64,000 nucleotides of DNA, taken from NCBI GenBank assembly GCA_945881835.1, contig CAMCVP010000003.1:114917-178916 (forward strand). Direction: 5' to 3'. The notes below the pieces were generated by a model. It was not told where the DNA came from and did no database searches. It saw only the letters and a program-made list of their open reading frames with translations. This document shows positions 55,484 through 63,359 of this stretch, one piece after another. The first letter of the stretch is position 1; every line of letters begins with the position of its first letter. Source of the stretch: Chryseobacterium gleum (GTDB taxonomy: Bacteria; Bacteroidota; Bacteroidia; Flavobacteriales_D; Sanyastnellaceae). A program made the position numbers and the translations under genes.

Positions 55484-56104
55484 TTACGGACGTTGAATTC
55501 TAATCTCGCGTTGCATGTTATTGCCTCCTTGTGCAGGAATAAAATAACCCGTTACTTTTTTCTTTTTTCCGTTTCGAAGAAATGTAATATTGGCCTCATC
55601 TCCAACGGCATACATTTGAAGGATTCCAACCAACTCGTCGAACTCGGTGATTTCATTATTATTCAATTCAACAAGTACGTCTCCTGTTTGTAATCCAAGC
55701 GCTGCGCCCAAGCTAGTAGGTACAACTGTTTCAATCATAACACCTTTGCCTTTGAAACTTCTCGCTGGAGTAATTCCAATTTTAGCACCGTTATCAGGAG
55801 CGCCAAATCCGAAGGGCATTCCATCGGGCATTGGGAACCCCAAGCCTTCAGGCATTTGAAAATTGTTGTCGAAGTTGAAATTGAACGAAGAGTCCATAAT
55901 GGAAAGGTCAATGTCTGGAAATTGCTTCATGATGTCTTTCATGTTTTCCAATTGATCACCTTCAAAATTGAAGATAAGGGTATCTAATTGCCCTGTGCTT
56001 GAAGTGTCAATTTTAATAATGGTAACATGATTTTTCTTTTGTACTTGTGCGAAAGAGATTATGCTGAACAGTGAGATTGTAAGCAGTGTGAAAAGTGTTT
56101 TCAT
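55484..56104 (-). CDS. Exported PDZ-domain protein
   Basis: A 206-residue exported protein. Signal peptide MKTLFTLLTISLFSIISFAQ; an Asp/Asn/Phe/Gly-rich linker (PMPDGMPFGFGAPDNGAKIG); and one PDZ domain (about residues 110-190: GVMIETVVPTSLGAALGLQTGDVLVELNNNEI in parts). No protease domain, so a substrate-binding or scaffolding role is likely. It follows the amylase after 23 nt. Near its end lies an internal AAGGAGG (55524-55530) and ATG (55516) that could drive a 10-codon coupling peptide into the next gene. Confidence 0.85.
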   Translation of the reverse strand: MKTLFTLLTISLFSIISFAQVQKKNHVTIIKIDTSSTGQLDTLIFNFEGDQLENMKDIMKQFPDIDLSIMDSSFNFNFDNNFQMPEGLGFPMPDGMPFGFGAPDNGAKIGITPARSFKGKGVMIETVVPTSLGAALGLQTGDVLVELNNNEITEFDELVGILQMYAVGDEANITFLRNGKKKKVTGYFIPAQGGNNMQREIRIQRP

Positions 56105-56127
56105 GGTTTTAAAATTTGGTTTCAAAA

Positions 56128-57993
56128 TTAGAGTGAAATTTCAATTAGGTAAAATCCTTGAGTTGGAATTGAGAGAGTTTTTGTCCAAGAAACGGAGGTT
56201 CCGTCTAAAATATTTTTTCCTTTGATCGATTCTTTGGTAATTTCCTTCAAAGATTCCATTGGAAAATCAAAGGCTTTTTCATTCAAATTATAAATGCACA
56301 GGAGTGTCTTTTTACCGTCCGCTGATTTGCGAGCATAGGCGTAGGTGTTGTCGTTTGGAACGAATTGCGTGAGTCGGCTGGTTGCAAGCCATTCGTTTTT
56401 CTTTCGGTAATTCAACAAGGATTGAAGAAAGTTGAATGCTTCGTTTTGAATTTCGGTTCTTCCTTTCTTTTGGAACGCATTCAATTTATGGTCAGGCCAT
56501 CCGCCTGGAAATTCTTCGCGGACGTGCGCATCTGGATCGCAAATACCGGTCATGAGAATTTCAGTTCCGTAATAAATACATGGTATTCCGCGAAGGGTGA
56601 GAAGCATAGCATGTGCCATTTTCCATTTTTGGAAATCTTTGTTGAAGACAGAATAAATGCGCGCTAAGTCATGGTTGTCTAAGAAGGTGATTAGGTTTTC
56701 AGGGTGGGCATACAGGTGGTCGTTTGCTAAGTCTAATTCAATTCGGCGAAGTCCTTCTTCCCAACCGAAAGGCTCTATTAGCCCTTTGGTCATGGAGAAA
56801 TACAACTGGAAGTCGGTTACACCATCTAAATTCGAATCGAAATTTTGTCCAACTTTTTTTCCTTCGGTAAACCATGCTTGAACGGCAGAACCTTGCACCC
56901 AAGTTTCACCAAATAAGAAGAAGTTTGGATATTCTTTTTTTACAGCGGTATTCAACTTCGACATAAATAATTGGTCAGGGTAGCTGTAGGTGTCTATTCG
57001 GAATGCGTCTATTTTCCCCATTTCAATCCACCAAATCGAATTTTGAATAAGGTAAGTGGAGAGGTGAGGGTCTTGTTGATTCAAGTCTGGCATGTGCTTG
57101 TCGAACCATCCGTTGGCCATTAAGTTTTTGTCGTATTCGCTGGCATATGGATCCACCATGGTTTCCGCGCGGTAGTTTGTTTTTGTATAAGTTGGAAACC
57201 AATGAAACCAATTGCTGTCTGGCATTTCGCGGAAAAGCTGGTGTTGATCTCCCCAGTGATTGTAAACGACATCCCAAACATGTTTGATATTTATTTTTCG
57301 CATGTCTTCTGTCAGATCTTGAAGTTGGCTCAAGGTTCCAAACCGAGGGTCTATTAAGTAGGAGTCTGTAGTTGCATAACCGTGATAAGAATCTCTTTTT
57401 TCATTGTTTTCAACCATTGGATTAATCCAGAGTGCAGTAAATCCGAGGTCCCCGATGTATTCAAGGTGATCGCTTATTCCTTGAATGTCTCCGCCTCGAC
57501 GGCCTTTCAGCTCATCGCGATGTGCGCCTTGAAAGTATCTGGGAACGGAGTCGTTTTCACTTTGTCCATTTGCAAATCTGTCGGGGAATACCATATACAT
57601 AGCGTCTTTTTGCGAAAGGCCTTGAGGCTTAGCAGACTTTGGATAGATATAATAGGGGTGAACGCTTGATTCAACGAGACCGTCTTTTTTAATATTAAAA
57701 AAAATGACATTTTCTTTGGGTTGACTTAACAGAGCAATTTGCACGTAATAGTAGTTATTTAAGTCAGATTTTTCCACCTTAAGAATTTGTGCGTAGGGCT
57801 TACTTTTTTGGTCCAGTGAAATAGAGAGATTTTCATTGTCTAACGTATAAAAGAGCAATTCGAAATTCGGATTGTTCATATTGCTAAACCAGTTCGGAGG
57901 GTCTATGCGCTCTAAGTAATTTGCGTTTTGTCCAAAGACAAAAGAGGACATGCACATTAAAATTGTGGAAAAGTATAGGGAACTTTTTTTCAT
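56128..57993 (-). CDS. Secreted GH13 amylase (SusA/neopullulanase-like)
   Basis: A 621-residue exported glucanase: signal peptide MKKSSLYFSTILMCMSSFVFGQ; an N-terminal beta-sandwich domain (about 25-125, NWFSNMNNPNFELLFY); the catalytic barrel with region I DVVYNHWGDQHQLF, region II GKIDAFRIDTYSY, region III FLFGETWVQGS and region IV ITFLDNHDLARI; and a C-terminal beta domain. Cyclomaltodextrinase/neopullulanase-like N-domain points to SusA-type enzymes. Head of a minus-strand operon and divergent from a secreted starch-binding-like protein. Confidence 0.92.
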   Translation of the reverse strand: MKKSSLYFSTILMCMSSFVFGQNANYLERIDPPNWFSNMNNPNFELLFYTLDNENLSISLDQKSKPYAQILKVEKSDLNNYYYVQIALLSQPKENVIFFNIKKDGLVESSVHPYYIYPKSAKPQGLSQKDAMYMVFPDRFANGQSENDSVPRYFQGAHRDELKGRRGGDIQGISDHLEYIGDLGFTALWINPMVENNEKRDSYHGYATTDSYLIDPRFGTLSQLQDLTEDMRKINIKHVWDVVYNHWGDQHQLFREMPDSNWFHWFPTYTKTNYRAETMVDPYASEYDKNLMANGWFDKHMPDLNQQDPHLSTYLIQNSIWWIEMGKIDAFRIDTYSYPDQLFMSKLNTAVKKEYPNFFLFGETWVQGSAVQAWFTEGKKVGQNFDSNLDGVTDFQLYFSMTKGLIEPFGWEEGLRRIELDLANDHLYAHPENLITFLDNHDLARIYSVFNKDFQKWKMAHAMLLTLRGIPCIYYGTEILMTGICDPDAHVREEFPGGWPDHKLNAFQKKGRTEIQNEAFNFLQSLLNYRKKNEWLATSRLTQFVPNDNTYAYARKSADGKKTLLCIYNLNEKAFDFPMESLKEITKESIKGKNILDGTSVSWTKTLSIPTQGFYLIEISL

Positions 57994-58032
57994 GATTTAC
58001 GTCTTAGATGAGTGTGCAACACTTTTTCGATA

Positions 58033-58040
58033 TATATTTG
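58033..58040 (+). promoter_or_regulatory. -7 box of the four-module secreted protein
   Basis: TATATTTG, exact TAnnTTTG match, 47 nt before the ATG at 58088, in the spacer divergent from the amylase operon. Confidence 0.7.
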
Positions 58041-58087
58041 GAAGGTGTTAAAAGTACACGAACTACAGTAATCTAATTTAAAAACCT

Positions 58088-59803
58088 ATGAAAAAAATTT
58101 TTACATTCTGTTTCGTAGCGTTATCTGCAATGATGGCTCAAGCCCAAGTTGCTGTAACGTTTAATGTGGACATGACTGGTCAAACTGTTGACGCAAACGG
58201 CGTTCATATGGCTGGTAATTTCAATGATGTTAACTATGATGGTACTGCTGAGAATGCAGCCTATGTTAACTGGAATCCTTCTGCAATTGCATTGGCAGAT
58301 CAAGGAAATGGTATTTGGTCTGTAACTTTAAACTTGGTTGCAGAGCGTTATGAGTTCAAGTTTATCAATGGTAACGACTGGCCAATGGCTGAAGACGTTC
58401 CTGCTGCATGTCAAGTTGAAGTAAACGGAAACGACAATCGTTACTGGGGTATTTCAGGATTGAATGCTACTGAGAGCATGACTGTATGTTATGCATCATG
58501 TGCTGCTTGCGGAGAGAACACTATCCGTTTTCGTGTAGACATGACTCAAGAAGCTGCAGGTGTTAACCCAGCAGGTATCTTCGTTGCAGGTAATTTCCAA
58601 GGATGGAACCCAGCAGGTTCACAATTGATTGATCCAGACGGTAACGGTACTTTCGAAGGTTACTATTCAATCGGAACTGCTACTTTAGCACAATTCAAAT
58701 TCATCAACGGTAACGATTGGGCTTTTGCTGAGTCAGTTCCTGCTGAATGTAATATCGCTGGAAACCGCGAGTTAAATGTTGTTGACGCGAACACTGTTGC
58801 CGATGTTATTTGCTTTAGCGCTTGTGGTCCTTGTCAAGCTCCAACCCCAGTATTGTTCCGTGTAGATATGACTCTTCAAACCGTTAACGCTAACGGTCCT
58901 CACGTTGCAGGTTCTTTCCAAGGATGGAATCCTGGCGACGCCAACTCATTAATGACTGACCCAGACGGTGACAACATCTATGAAGTAACTCTTTTACTTC
59001 AACCAGGTACTTATCAGTACAAATTCGTAAACGGAGCTGCTTGGGCAGATGGTAACGAATCTTTGCCTGCTGATTGTAACGTAGGTGGTAACCGTGAGGT
59101 TGTTGTTGCTGCTGATCCAGTTGTTGAGCATTTCTGCTACAACCAATGTGGAGCTGAGTGTGTTGTTGATCCAGATCCAGCTGACATCACTTTCCGAGTG
59201 AATATGTTGAACACAACTCCAGACGCTGCCGGTGTATGGATGATTGGAGGATTCACTAACCCAGCATGGCAAGCAGGTGCAGTTCAAATGACTGACGACA
59301 ACACTGATGGTATTTATGAGTGCACTGTAAACATCAGCGGTTCTGCTGACATTCAGTACAAGTTCATGAACGGAGACGTAAACGCTCCAGTAAATGAAGA
59401 AGGAACTGGAATCATCAACTGTGGTATCGCTAACGGTGTTGGTGGTTACAACCGTCTTCACACACGTACCGGTATTGCAGAGGTATTGAATACAGTATGT
59501 TTCGATTCTTGTGTTGATTGTATCATTGGTGTACAGGAAGCTATGGCTTTAACTGTATTGAATGCTTACCCAGTTCCAGCAAACGAATTCGTAACTCTTT
59601 CTTTCGGTCAAGTAAAATCTGCTCCTATCACTGTTCGTGTAATGAATAACTTAGGTCAAGTAGTTTCTACACAGTTCTTGGGTAACCTTCCAACTGGAAA
59701 CAACCAAGTTCGTGTAAACCTTGAAGGTGTTGCTAGCGGAATCTATGCTATCGAATTGTCAAACGGATTAGACAAAACTGCTGTTCAAATCGCAGTTCAA
59801 TAA
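58088..59803 (+). CDS. Secreted protein with four glycan-binding-like modules and T9SS tail
   Basis: A 571-residue exported protein (signal peptide MKKIFTFCFVALSAMMAQAQ). Four related modules lie at about 21-142, 144-250, 254-355 and 366-478. Each begins with FRVDMT-like, contains VAGNFQGWNP or variant and QYKFVNG/QFKFING, and ends with a Cys motif (CYASCAAC, CFSACGPC, CYNQCGAEC, CFDSCVDC). The fold resembles CBM20/CBM48/AMPK-type starch-binding domains. No catalytic domain. A T9SS type A sorting domain (LNAYPVPANEFVTLSF to QIAVQ) ends it. Divergent from a SusA-like amylase, so binding starch at the surface is a reasonable inference. Confidence 0.85.
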   Translation: MKKIFTFCFVALSAMMAQAQVAVTFNVDMTGQTVDANGVHMAGNFNDVNYDGTAENAAYVNWNPSAIALADQGNGIWSVTLNLVAERYEFKFINGNDWPMAEDVPAACQVEVNGNDNRYWGISGLNATESMTVCYASCAACGENTIRFRVDMTQEAAGVNPAGIFVAGNFQGWNPAGSQLIDPDGNGTFEGYYSIGTATLAQFKFINGNDWAFAESVPAECNIAGNRELNVVDANTVADVICFSACGPCQAPTPVLFRVDMTLQTVNANGPHVAGSFQGWNPGDANSLMTDPDGDNIYEVTLLLQPGTYQYKFVNGAAWADGNESLPADCNVGGNREVVVAADPVVEHFCYNQCGAECVVDPDPADITFRVNMLNTTPDAAGVWMIGGFTNPAWQAGAVQMTDDNTDGIYECTVNISGSADIQYKFMNGDVNAPVNEEGTGIINCGIANGVGGYNRLHTRTGIAEVLNTVCFDSCVDCIIGVQEAMALTVLNAYPVPANEFVTLSFGQVKSAPITVRVMNNLGQVVSTQFLGNLPTGNNQVRVNLEGVASGIYAIELSNGLDKTAVQIAVQ

Positions 59804-59830
59804 TTCATTTGAATAAGTTAACTTTAGAGA

Positions 59831-59857
59831 AAGGCTGCCGAAAGGCAGCCTTTTTTT
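59831..59857 (+). terminator. Terminator of the four-module secreted protein
   Basis: AAGGCTGCC-GAAA-GGCAGCCTTTTTTT: a 9-bp stem with a GAAA loop followed by seven T on the plus strand. Confidence 0.93.
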
Positions 59858-59900
59858 ATGCTCAAGAATTACTCGAATGTTTGTGGTGAAAAAAGTATAG

Positions 59901-59935
59901 AAAAAAACAAACCCCCGAACGTTTTCGAGGGTTTG
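59901..59935 (-). terminator. Terminator of the M28/SGNH operon
   Basis: CAAACCC-CCGAA-CGT-TTTCG-AGGGTTTG stem with one mismatch, followed on the minus strand by TTTTTTT. The stretch 59936-60056 between it and the SGNH stop holds no recognisable feature. Confidence 0.8.
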
Positions 59936-60056
59936 CTTTACCTTAACTAAAAAGACCCACAGCAGAAGCTGTAAATGGACTTAACGGCCGCGAAAATACA
60001 TCACTTCTTTCGGTCTAACCAATAATTCACCGATGTAGTTTTGAACATTTGAATGG

Positions 60057-61295
60057 TTATTCAACACCAAGTAGAATGCGGTGGTTTAGTCCATTCATTG
60101 TGAACTGAATAATTCTTGGACTGTTTGATTTTGCTATGTAAAATGCAGAGTGATTGTTTGAAGATATGTGGATCAATCTTCCATTTAAATCATAAATACG
60201 AATGTCAGATGCTTCAGAACTGAAGTCAATTACAAATTCGTTTTCTAATTTTCGAACAATATATTTTTTATCGAGTTCAGAAACTCCATTGTCAAGAATT
60301 TGGATTTCCCAATAGCCTTGCGAAGTTCTACCGCAAGCGTCAATGGCTGAATAGCTTAAAGAATAAACGCCAGCGTTCGCGTATGTGTGCTGTGGAGAGA
60401 AATCAGTTGACGAATTGCCATCTCCAAAATCCCAGGTGAAATTCCAACTTGAAACAGATTGATTGTCTAGTTGAAGGGTTAAGCCATTGGATGTCGTATT
60501 GACAAGCACCTCAGGATCATATTCACCTACGTGCCACTCCGCCAGGTTGTTGAATACCACGGCTTGTGCAGCTAATCTAATTTTCTCTGCAACAACAGGA
60601 TCCAAAGTAGTGCTGGAAGTAATAAGGGTAGGGTCTGTTCTGAAAATGACAGATACCATGCTGCATGCAGCGGCATATGTGCCTTCAAGCGAAGGGTGAC
60701 TGCCATCGGCAGCATACAAATTTATTTCAGGATAATTCGTTCGAATGTATTTCCAGAGTGCTCCAACTGGAGAGAGTATGGCTTGGTTGTCAATAGCCAT
60801 TTGTCTGTAGCGCAAATTGAGCAGGCTGTCCATTCCTTCGTAAGTGCATACAGGCGGCCAAGACGCGCAGTTCGAGGCATCTCCGTTCTGTCTTCCCCAT
60901 GTCATGTAGAAGATTGTTTCTGCGCATGAATCTGCTGCTAAGATTTGCTCATTCAAAGCAGCAGCAAATGGAAAACACTCTGCAGCCACTTGCGCATCTG
61001 GAAAGGAAGGAAGCTGACTTTGTTCTTGAAGTACAACATAGTCCCAGTTGCCTTGATTGATTAAGCTTTGTGATGTTGCATTCGTGGTATGTACTTGGAA
61101 AGTAGTTCCTCCGGGAGTGCTACTTGCAATTTCCATAGGGAAACCAGCAAAGCCGATACTTAGCGCACAATCCGCAGTTAACTGAGGAAGATTGTTAACG
61201 GCAGTGTAACTGTTTCCAATAAAAAGCACACGCGTCTGAGCATGCAAAAGGTTGGCGAAACACACCAACCCTGCACAGAAAAATATTTTATTCAT
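60057..61295 (-). CDS. Secreted SGNH-type hydrolase with PKD domain
   Basis: A 412-residue exported protein: signal peptide MNKIFFCAGLVCFANLLHAQ; an SGNH/GDSL-like domain (about 22-245) with GNSYTAVNNLPQL near residue 28 (block I Ser), VVLQEQSQLPSF and DGSHPSLEGTYAAA (block V Asp-x-x-His); one PKD domain (about 280-340: WDFGDGNSSTDFSPQHTYANAG, in parts); and a short C-terminal sorting-like region (VIDFSSEASDIRIYDLNGRL). Likely esterase acting on acylated glycans. It follows the M28 gene after 1 nt, so the two are an operon. Confidence 0.8.
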   Translation of the reverse strand: MNKIFFCAGLVCFANLLHAQTRVLFIGNSYTAVNNLPQLTADCALSIGFAGFPMEIASSTPGGTTFQVHTTNATSQSLINQGNWDYVVLQEQSQLPSFPDAQVAAECFPFAAALNEQILAADSCAETIFYMTWGRQNGDASNCASWPPVCTYEGMDSLLNLRYRQMAIDNQAILSPVGALWKYIRTNYPEINLYAADGSHPSLEGTYAAACSMVSVIFRTDPTLITSSTTLDPVVAEKIRLAAQAVVFNNLAEWHVGEYDPEVLVNTTSNGLTLQLDNQSVSSWNFTWDFGDGNSSTDFSPQHTYANAGVYSLSYSAIDACGRTSQGYWEIQILDNGVSELDKKYIVRKLENEFVIDFSSEASDIRIYDLNGRLIHISSNNHSAFYIAKSNSPRIIQFTMNGLNHRILLGVE

Positions 61296-61296
61296 A

Positions 61297-62571
61297 TTAC
61301 TTAAATGTCACCGGAGACACGATTGATTTTCCTTCACGAATAAATTCAACTTCGGTTGAATCACCTTCGTTGAATTTGCCTAATGCTTCCATGTATGAAC
61401 CCATGTCTGCAATTTTATTTTCACCAAGACGAACAACAATGTCGCCTTGCTTCAATCCCGCAAGTGCTGCAGGACGATTTTCCTTCACGCCATCGATGCG
61501 CATTCCAACACCGCTGAACATGTAATCTGGCATAACGCCTAGTGTTACTTTAAACGCTGAGTTTGTTGGCTTAGGATCGATTGTTTTTGTGAATTCCAAT
61601 TTAGAATGCGCATTCATTTCAACACACATGGCATACATGTAATTCACCACTTCATTCAAACCTTCGTAATTGATTTTGTCGAAGTCGTCACTTGGTTTGT
61701 GGTAGTCGCTGTGCTGACCGGTGAAGAAATGCAAGACAGGAATATTCACATTGTAAAAAGAACTGTGATCGCTAGGTCCAATTCCACTTTTGTCGAACAA
61801 CAATTTGAAATTCGTCTTGTTGTTTTTCGTAAGCCAGTTCTCAAATTCAGGAGAAGTACCTGTTCCGCTAATTGAAAGGGCGTGCTCCGCGTTTAACCTT
61901 CCAACCATATCCATGTTCATCATGCAATTCACGGTTGTCAAATCAATCGTCGGGTTCTTGCTGAAGTAGTTACTTCCCCACAATCCTTTTTCTTCACCGC
62001 TGAAGGCAATGAAGAGATAGTTGAATTTATTGGTTGAAGCAGATTGGTCTGCTTTTAATTTGCGGGCTAACTCGAGCATGGCAGAAACGCCACTCGCGTT
62101 GTCATCTGCTCCGTTGTGAATAGCGCGCTCTCCAGTCCATAAACTGTTTTCGTCGCCCCAACCCAAGTGGTCATAGTGTGCACCAATAATGATTGTGTTC
62201 GCAGCACCATTGTCGATGTAACCAACAACATTTTTTCCATTGATTTCCTTCACCAATGATTTACCCATCTTCAGGCTATCTCCAACCTGATGAACTTGTC
62301 CATGTCCTTGCGGAATGAATGAAAAAGCTTGGAAGAAACCCAGCGTTCCTTTTGGAAGCAATCCAATTTTTAAGAATTGATCTTGGATATATCCAGCAGC
62401 TTTATCCGCTCCCGGAGTGCCAATGGCGCGACCTTCAAATGCATCGCTTGCCAATACAGCAACATCAACTTTTAAGTTTGGAATTGAATCAACTGATTTT
62501 TTTTCGTGAGAAAGAACGGTGCAACTTGCTAATGCTATTGCAACGGTTATGTGGAATAAGAACTTTTTCAT
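61297..62571 (-). CDS. M28 zinc aminopeptidase with PA-like insert and PDZ domain
   Basis: A 424-residue lipoprotein (MKKFLFHITVAIALASC-T). M28 metal ligands appear in IIGAHYDHLGWG, HNGADDNASGVSAM, FSGEEKGLWGS and NMDMVGR, and the last His in HFFTGQHSDYHKPSDD. A C-terminal PDZ domain (about 335-420) has the GMRIDGVKENRPAALAGLKQGD pattern (in parts). It probably trims peptides in the periplasm. ATG 62571 is 4 nt after TAAATTCG, a one-mismatch -7 box. Confidence 0.93.
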   Translation of the reverse strand: MKKFLFHITVAIALASCTVLSHEKKSVDSIPNLKVDVAVLASDAFEGRAIGTPGADKAAGYIQDQFLKIGLLPKGTLGFFQAFSFIPQGHGQVHQVGDSLKMGKSLVKEINGKNVVGYIDNGAANTIIIGAHYDHLGWGDENSLWTGERAIHNGADDNASGVSAMLELARKLKADQSASTNKFNYLFIAFSGEEKGLWGSNYFSKNPTIDLTTVNCMMNMDMVGRLNAEHALSISGTGTSPEFENWLTKNNKTNFKLLFDKSGIGPSDHSSFYNVNIPVLHFFTGQHSDYHKPSDDFDKINYEGLNEVVNYMYAMCVEMNAHSKLEFTKTIDPKPTNSAFKVTLGVMPDYMFSGVGMRIDGVKENRPAALAGLKQGDIVVRLGENKIADMGSYMEALGKFNEGDSTEVEFIREGKSIVSPVTFK

Positions 62572-62627
62572 GCTGCGAATTTAGTGACGATTCAATATAG
62601 TTTTCAATTCTTCGTTACCTTCGCTAT

Positions 62628-63359
62628 ATGAGGAGTATCAGTCTTTTTTTCTTCGTTTTTCTTTCGCTTGTTGGGTATTCTCAAACTATACGTATTGAAG
62701 GAAGAGTGCGCGATCCCCACGGACAAGGTATCCCAAATGCAATTATTGTGAATAACAGAACTAAGACGGGTAGTTTTGGAAATTCAAGTGGCTTTTATTC
62801 TATTGTTTGTGAGAAGAATGATACGCTGAGCATAACGGCATTGAGTTATTACACGCGTCAATTGTGCATGAAGGACTCTGTGATGAAAGAGGTCTATCAT
62901 CCAACGATATTCCTAGACGACAGAACGTACATGCTTCCTGTTGTCGAGTTTATTTCTCCGCGAGATCTGGAGGCGATTGAAGAAGATTTAATGAGTTTAG
63001 GTTTCGATGAGAACCAATTCAAGACTGCAACGGTGAGTAGTCCAATTACCTTTTTGTACGAGCAGTTCAGTAAGCGTGAAAGAAGCAAACTAGCGGTAGC
63101 TCTTATGGAATACGAAGATCGCAAGCGTGCATTGCTCAAAGAACTTTTTCATTTGTATGTCGATTATGACATTATTGATTTAACCAACGAGGAGTTCGAT
63201 GCATTCATAGATTTCATGCATGTCAGCGATGAGTTTATTCGCCAGAGTTCACAGTATGAATTTTTGATTTTTGTGAAAGAAGAGTTTCAACAATACAAAA
63301 TTTGGAGACGCGGAAGAAGAGAGTGGAAGGAAGAAGATTTCAACTACGACAAAGATTAA
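62628..63359 (+). CDS. Exported CarboxypepD_reg-like protein
   Basis: A 243-residue exported protein. Signal peptide MRSISLFFFVFLSLVGYSQ; a carboxypeptidase-regulatory-like beta-sandwich (about 22-100: RIEGRVRDPHGQGIPNAIIV, SFGNSSGFYSIVCEKNDTLS) as in the plug-less N-termini of SusC proteins; then a helical, charged C-terminal part (RKRALLKELFHLYVDYDIIDL). No TonB barrel follows. Start ATG 62628 lies 4 nt after TACCTTCG. Convergent with the T9SS plug gene (4-nt overlap). Confidence 0.75.
   Translation: MRSISLFFFVFLSLVGYSQTIRIEGRVRDPHGQGIPNAIIVNNRTKTGSFGNSSGFYSIVCEKNDTLSITALSYYTRQLCMKDSVMKEVYHPTIFLDDRTYMLPVVEFISPRDLEAIEEDLMSLGFDENQFKTATVSSPITFLYEQFSKRERSKLAVALMEYEDRKRALLKELFHLYVDYDIIDLTNEEFDAFIDFMHVSDEFIRQSSQYEFLIFVKEEFQQYKIWRRGRREWKEEDFNYDKD

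Noticed and set aside
58088..59803. CRISPR-like or DNA direct-repeat array
   Set aside because: The repetition is at protein-domain level (about 110 residues, diverged), not short identical DNA repeats with spacers.
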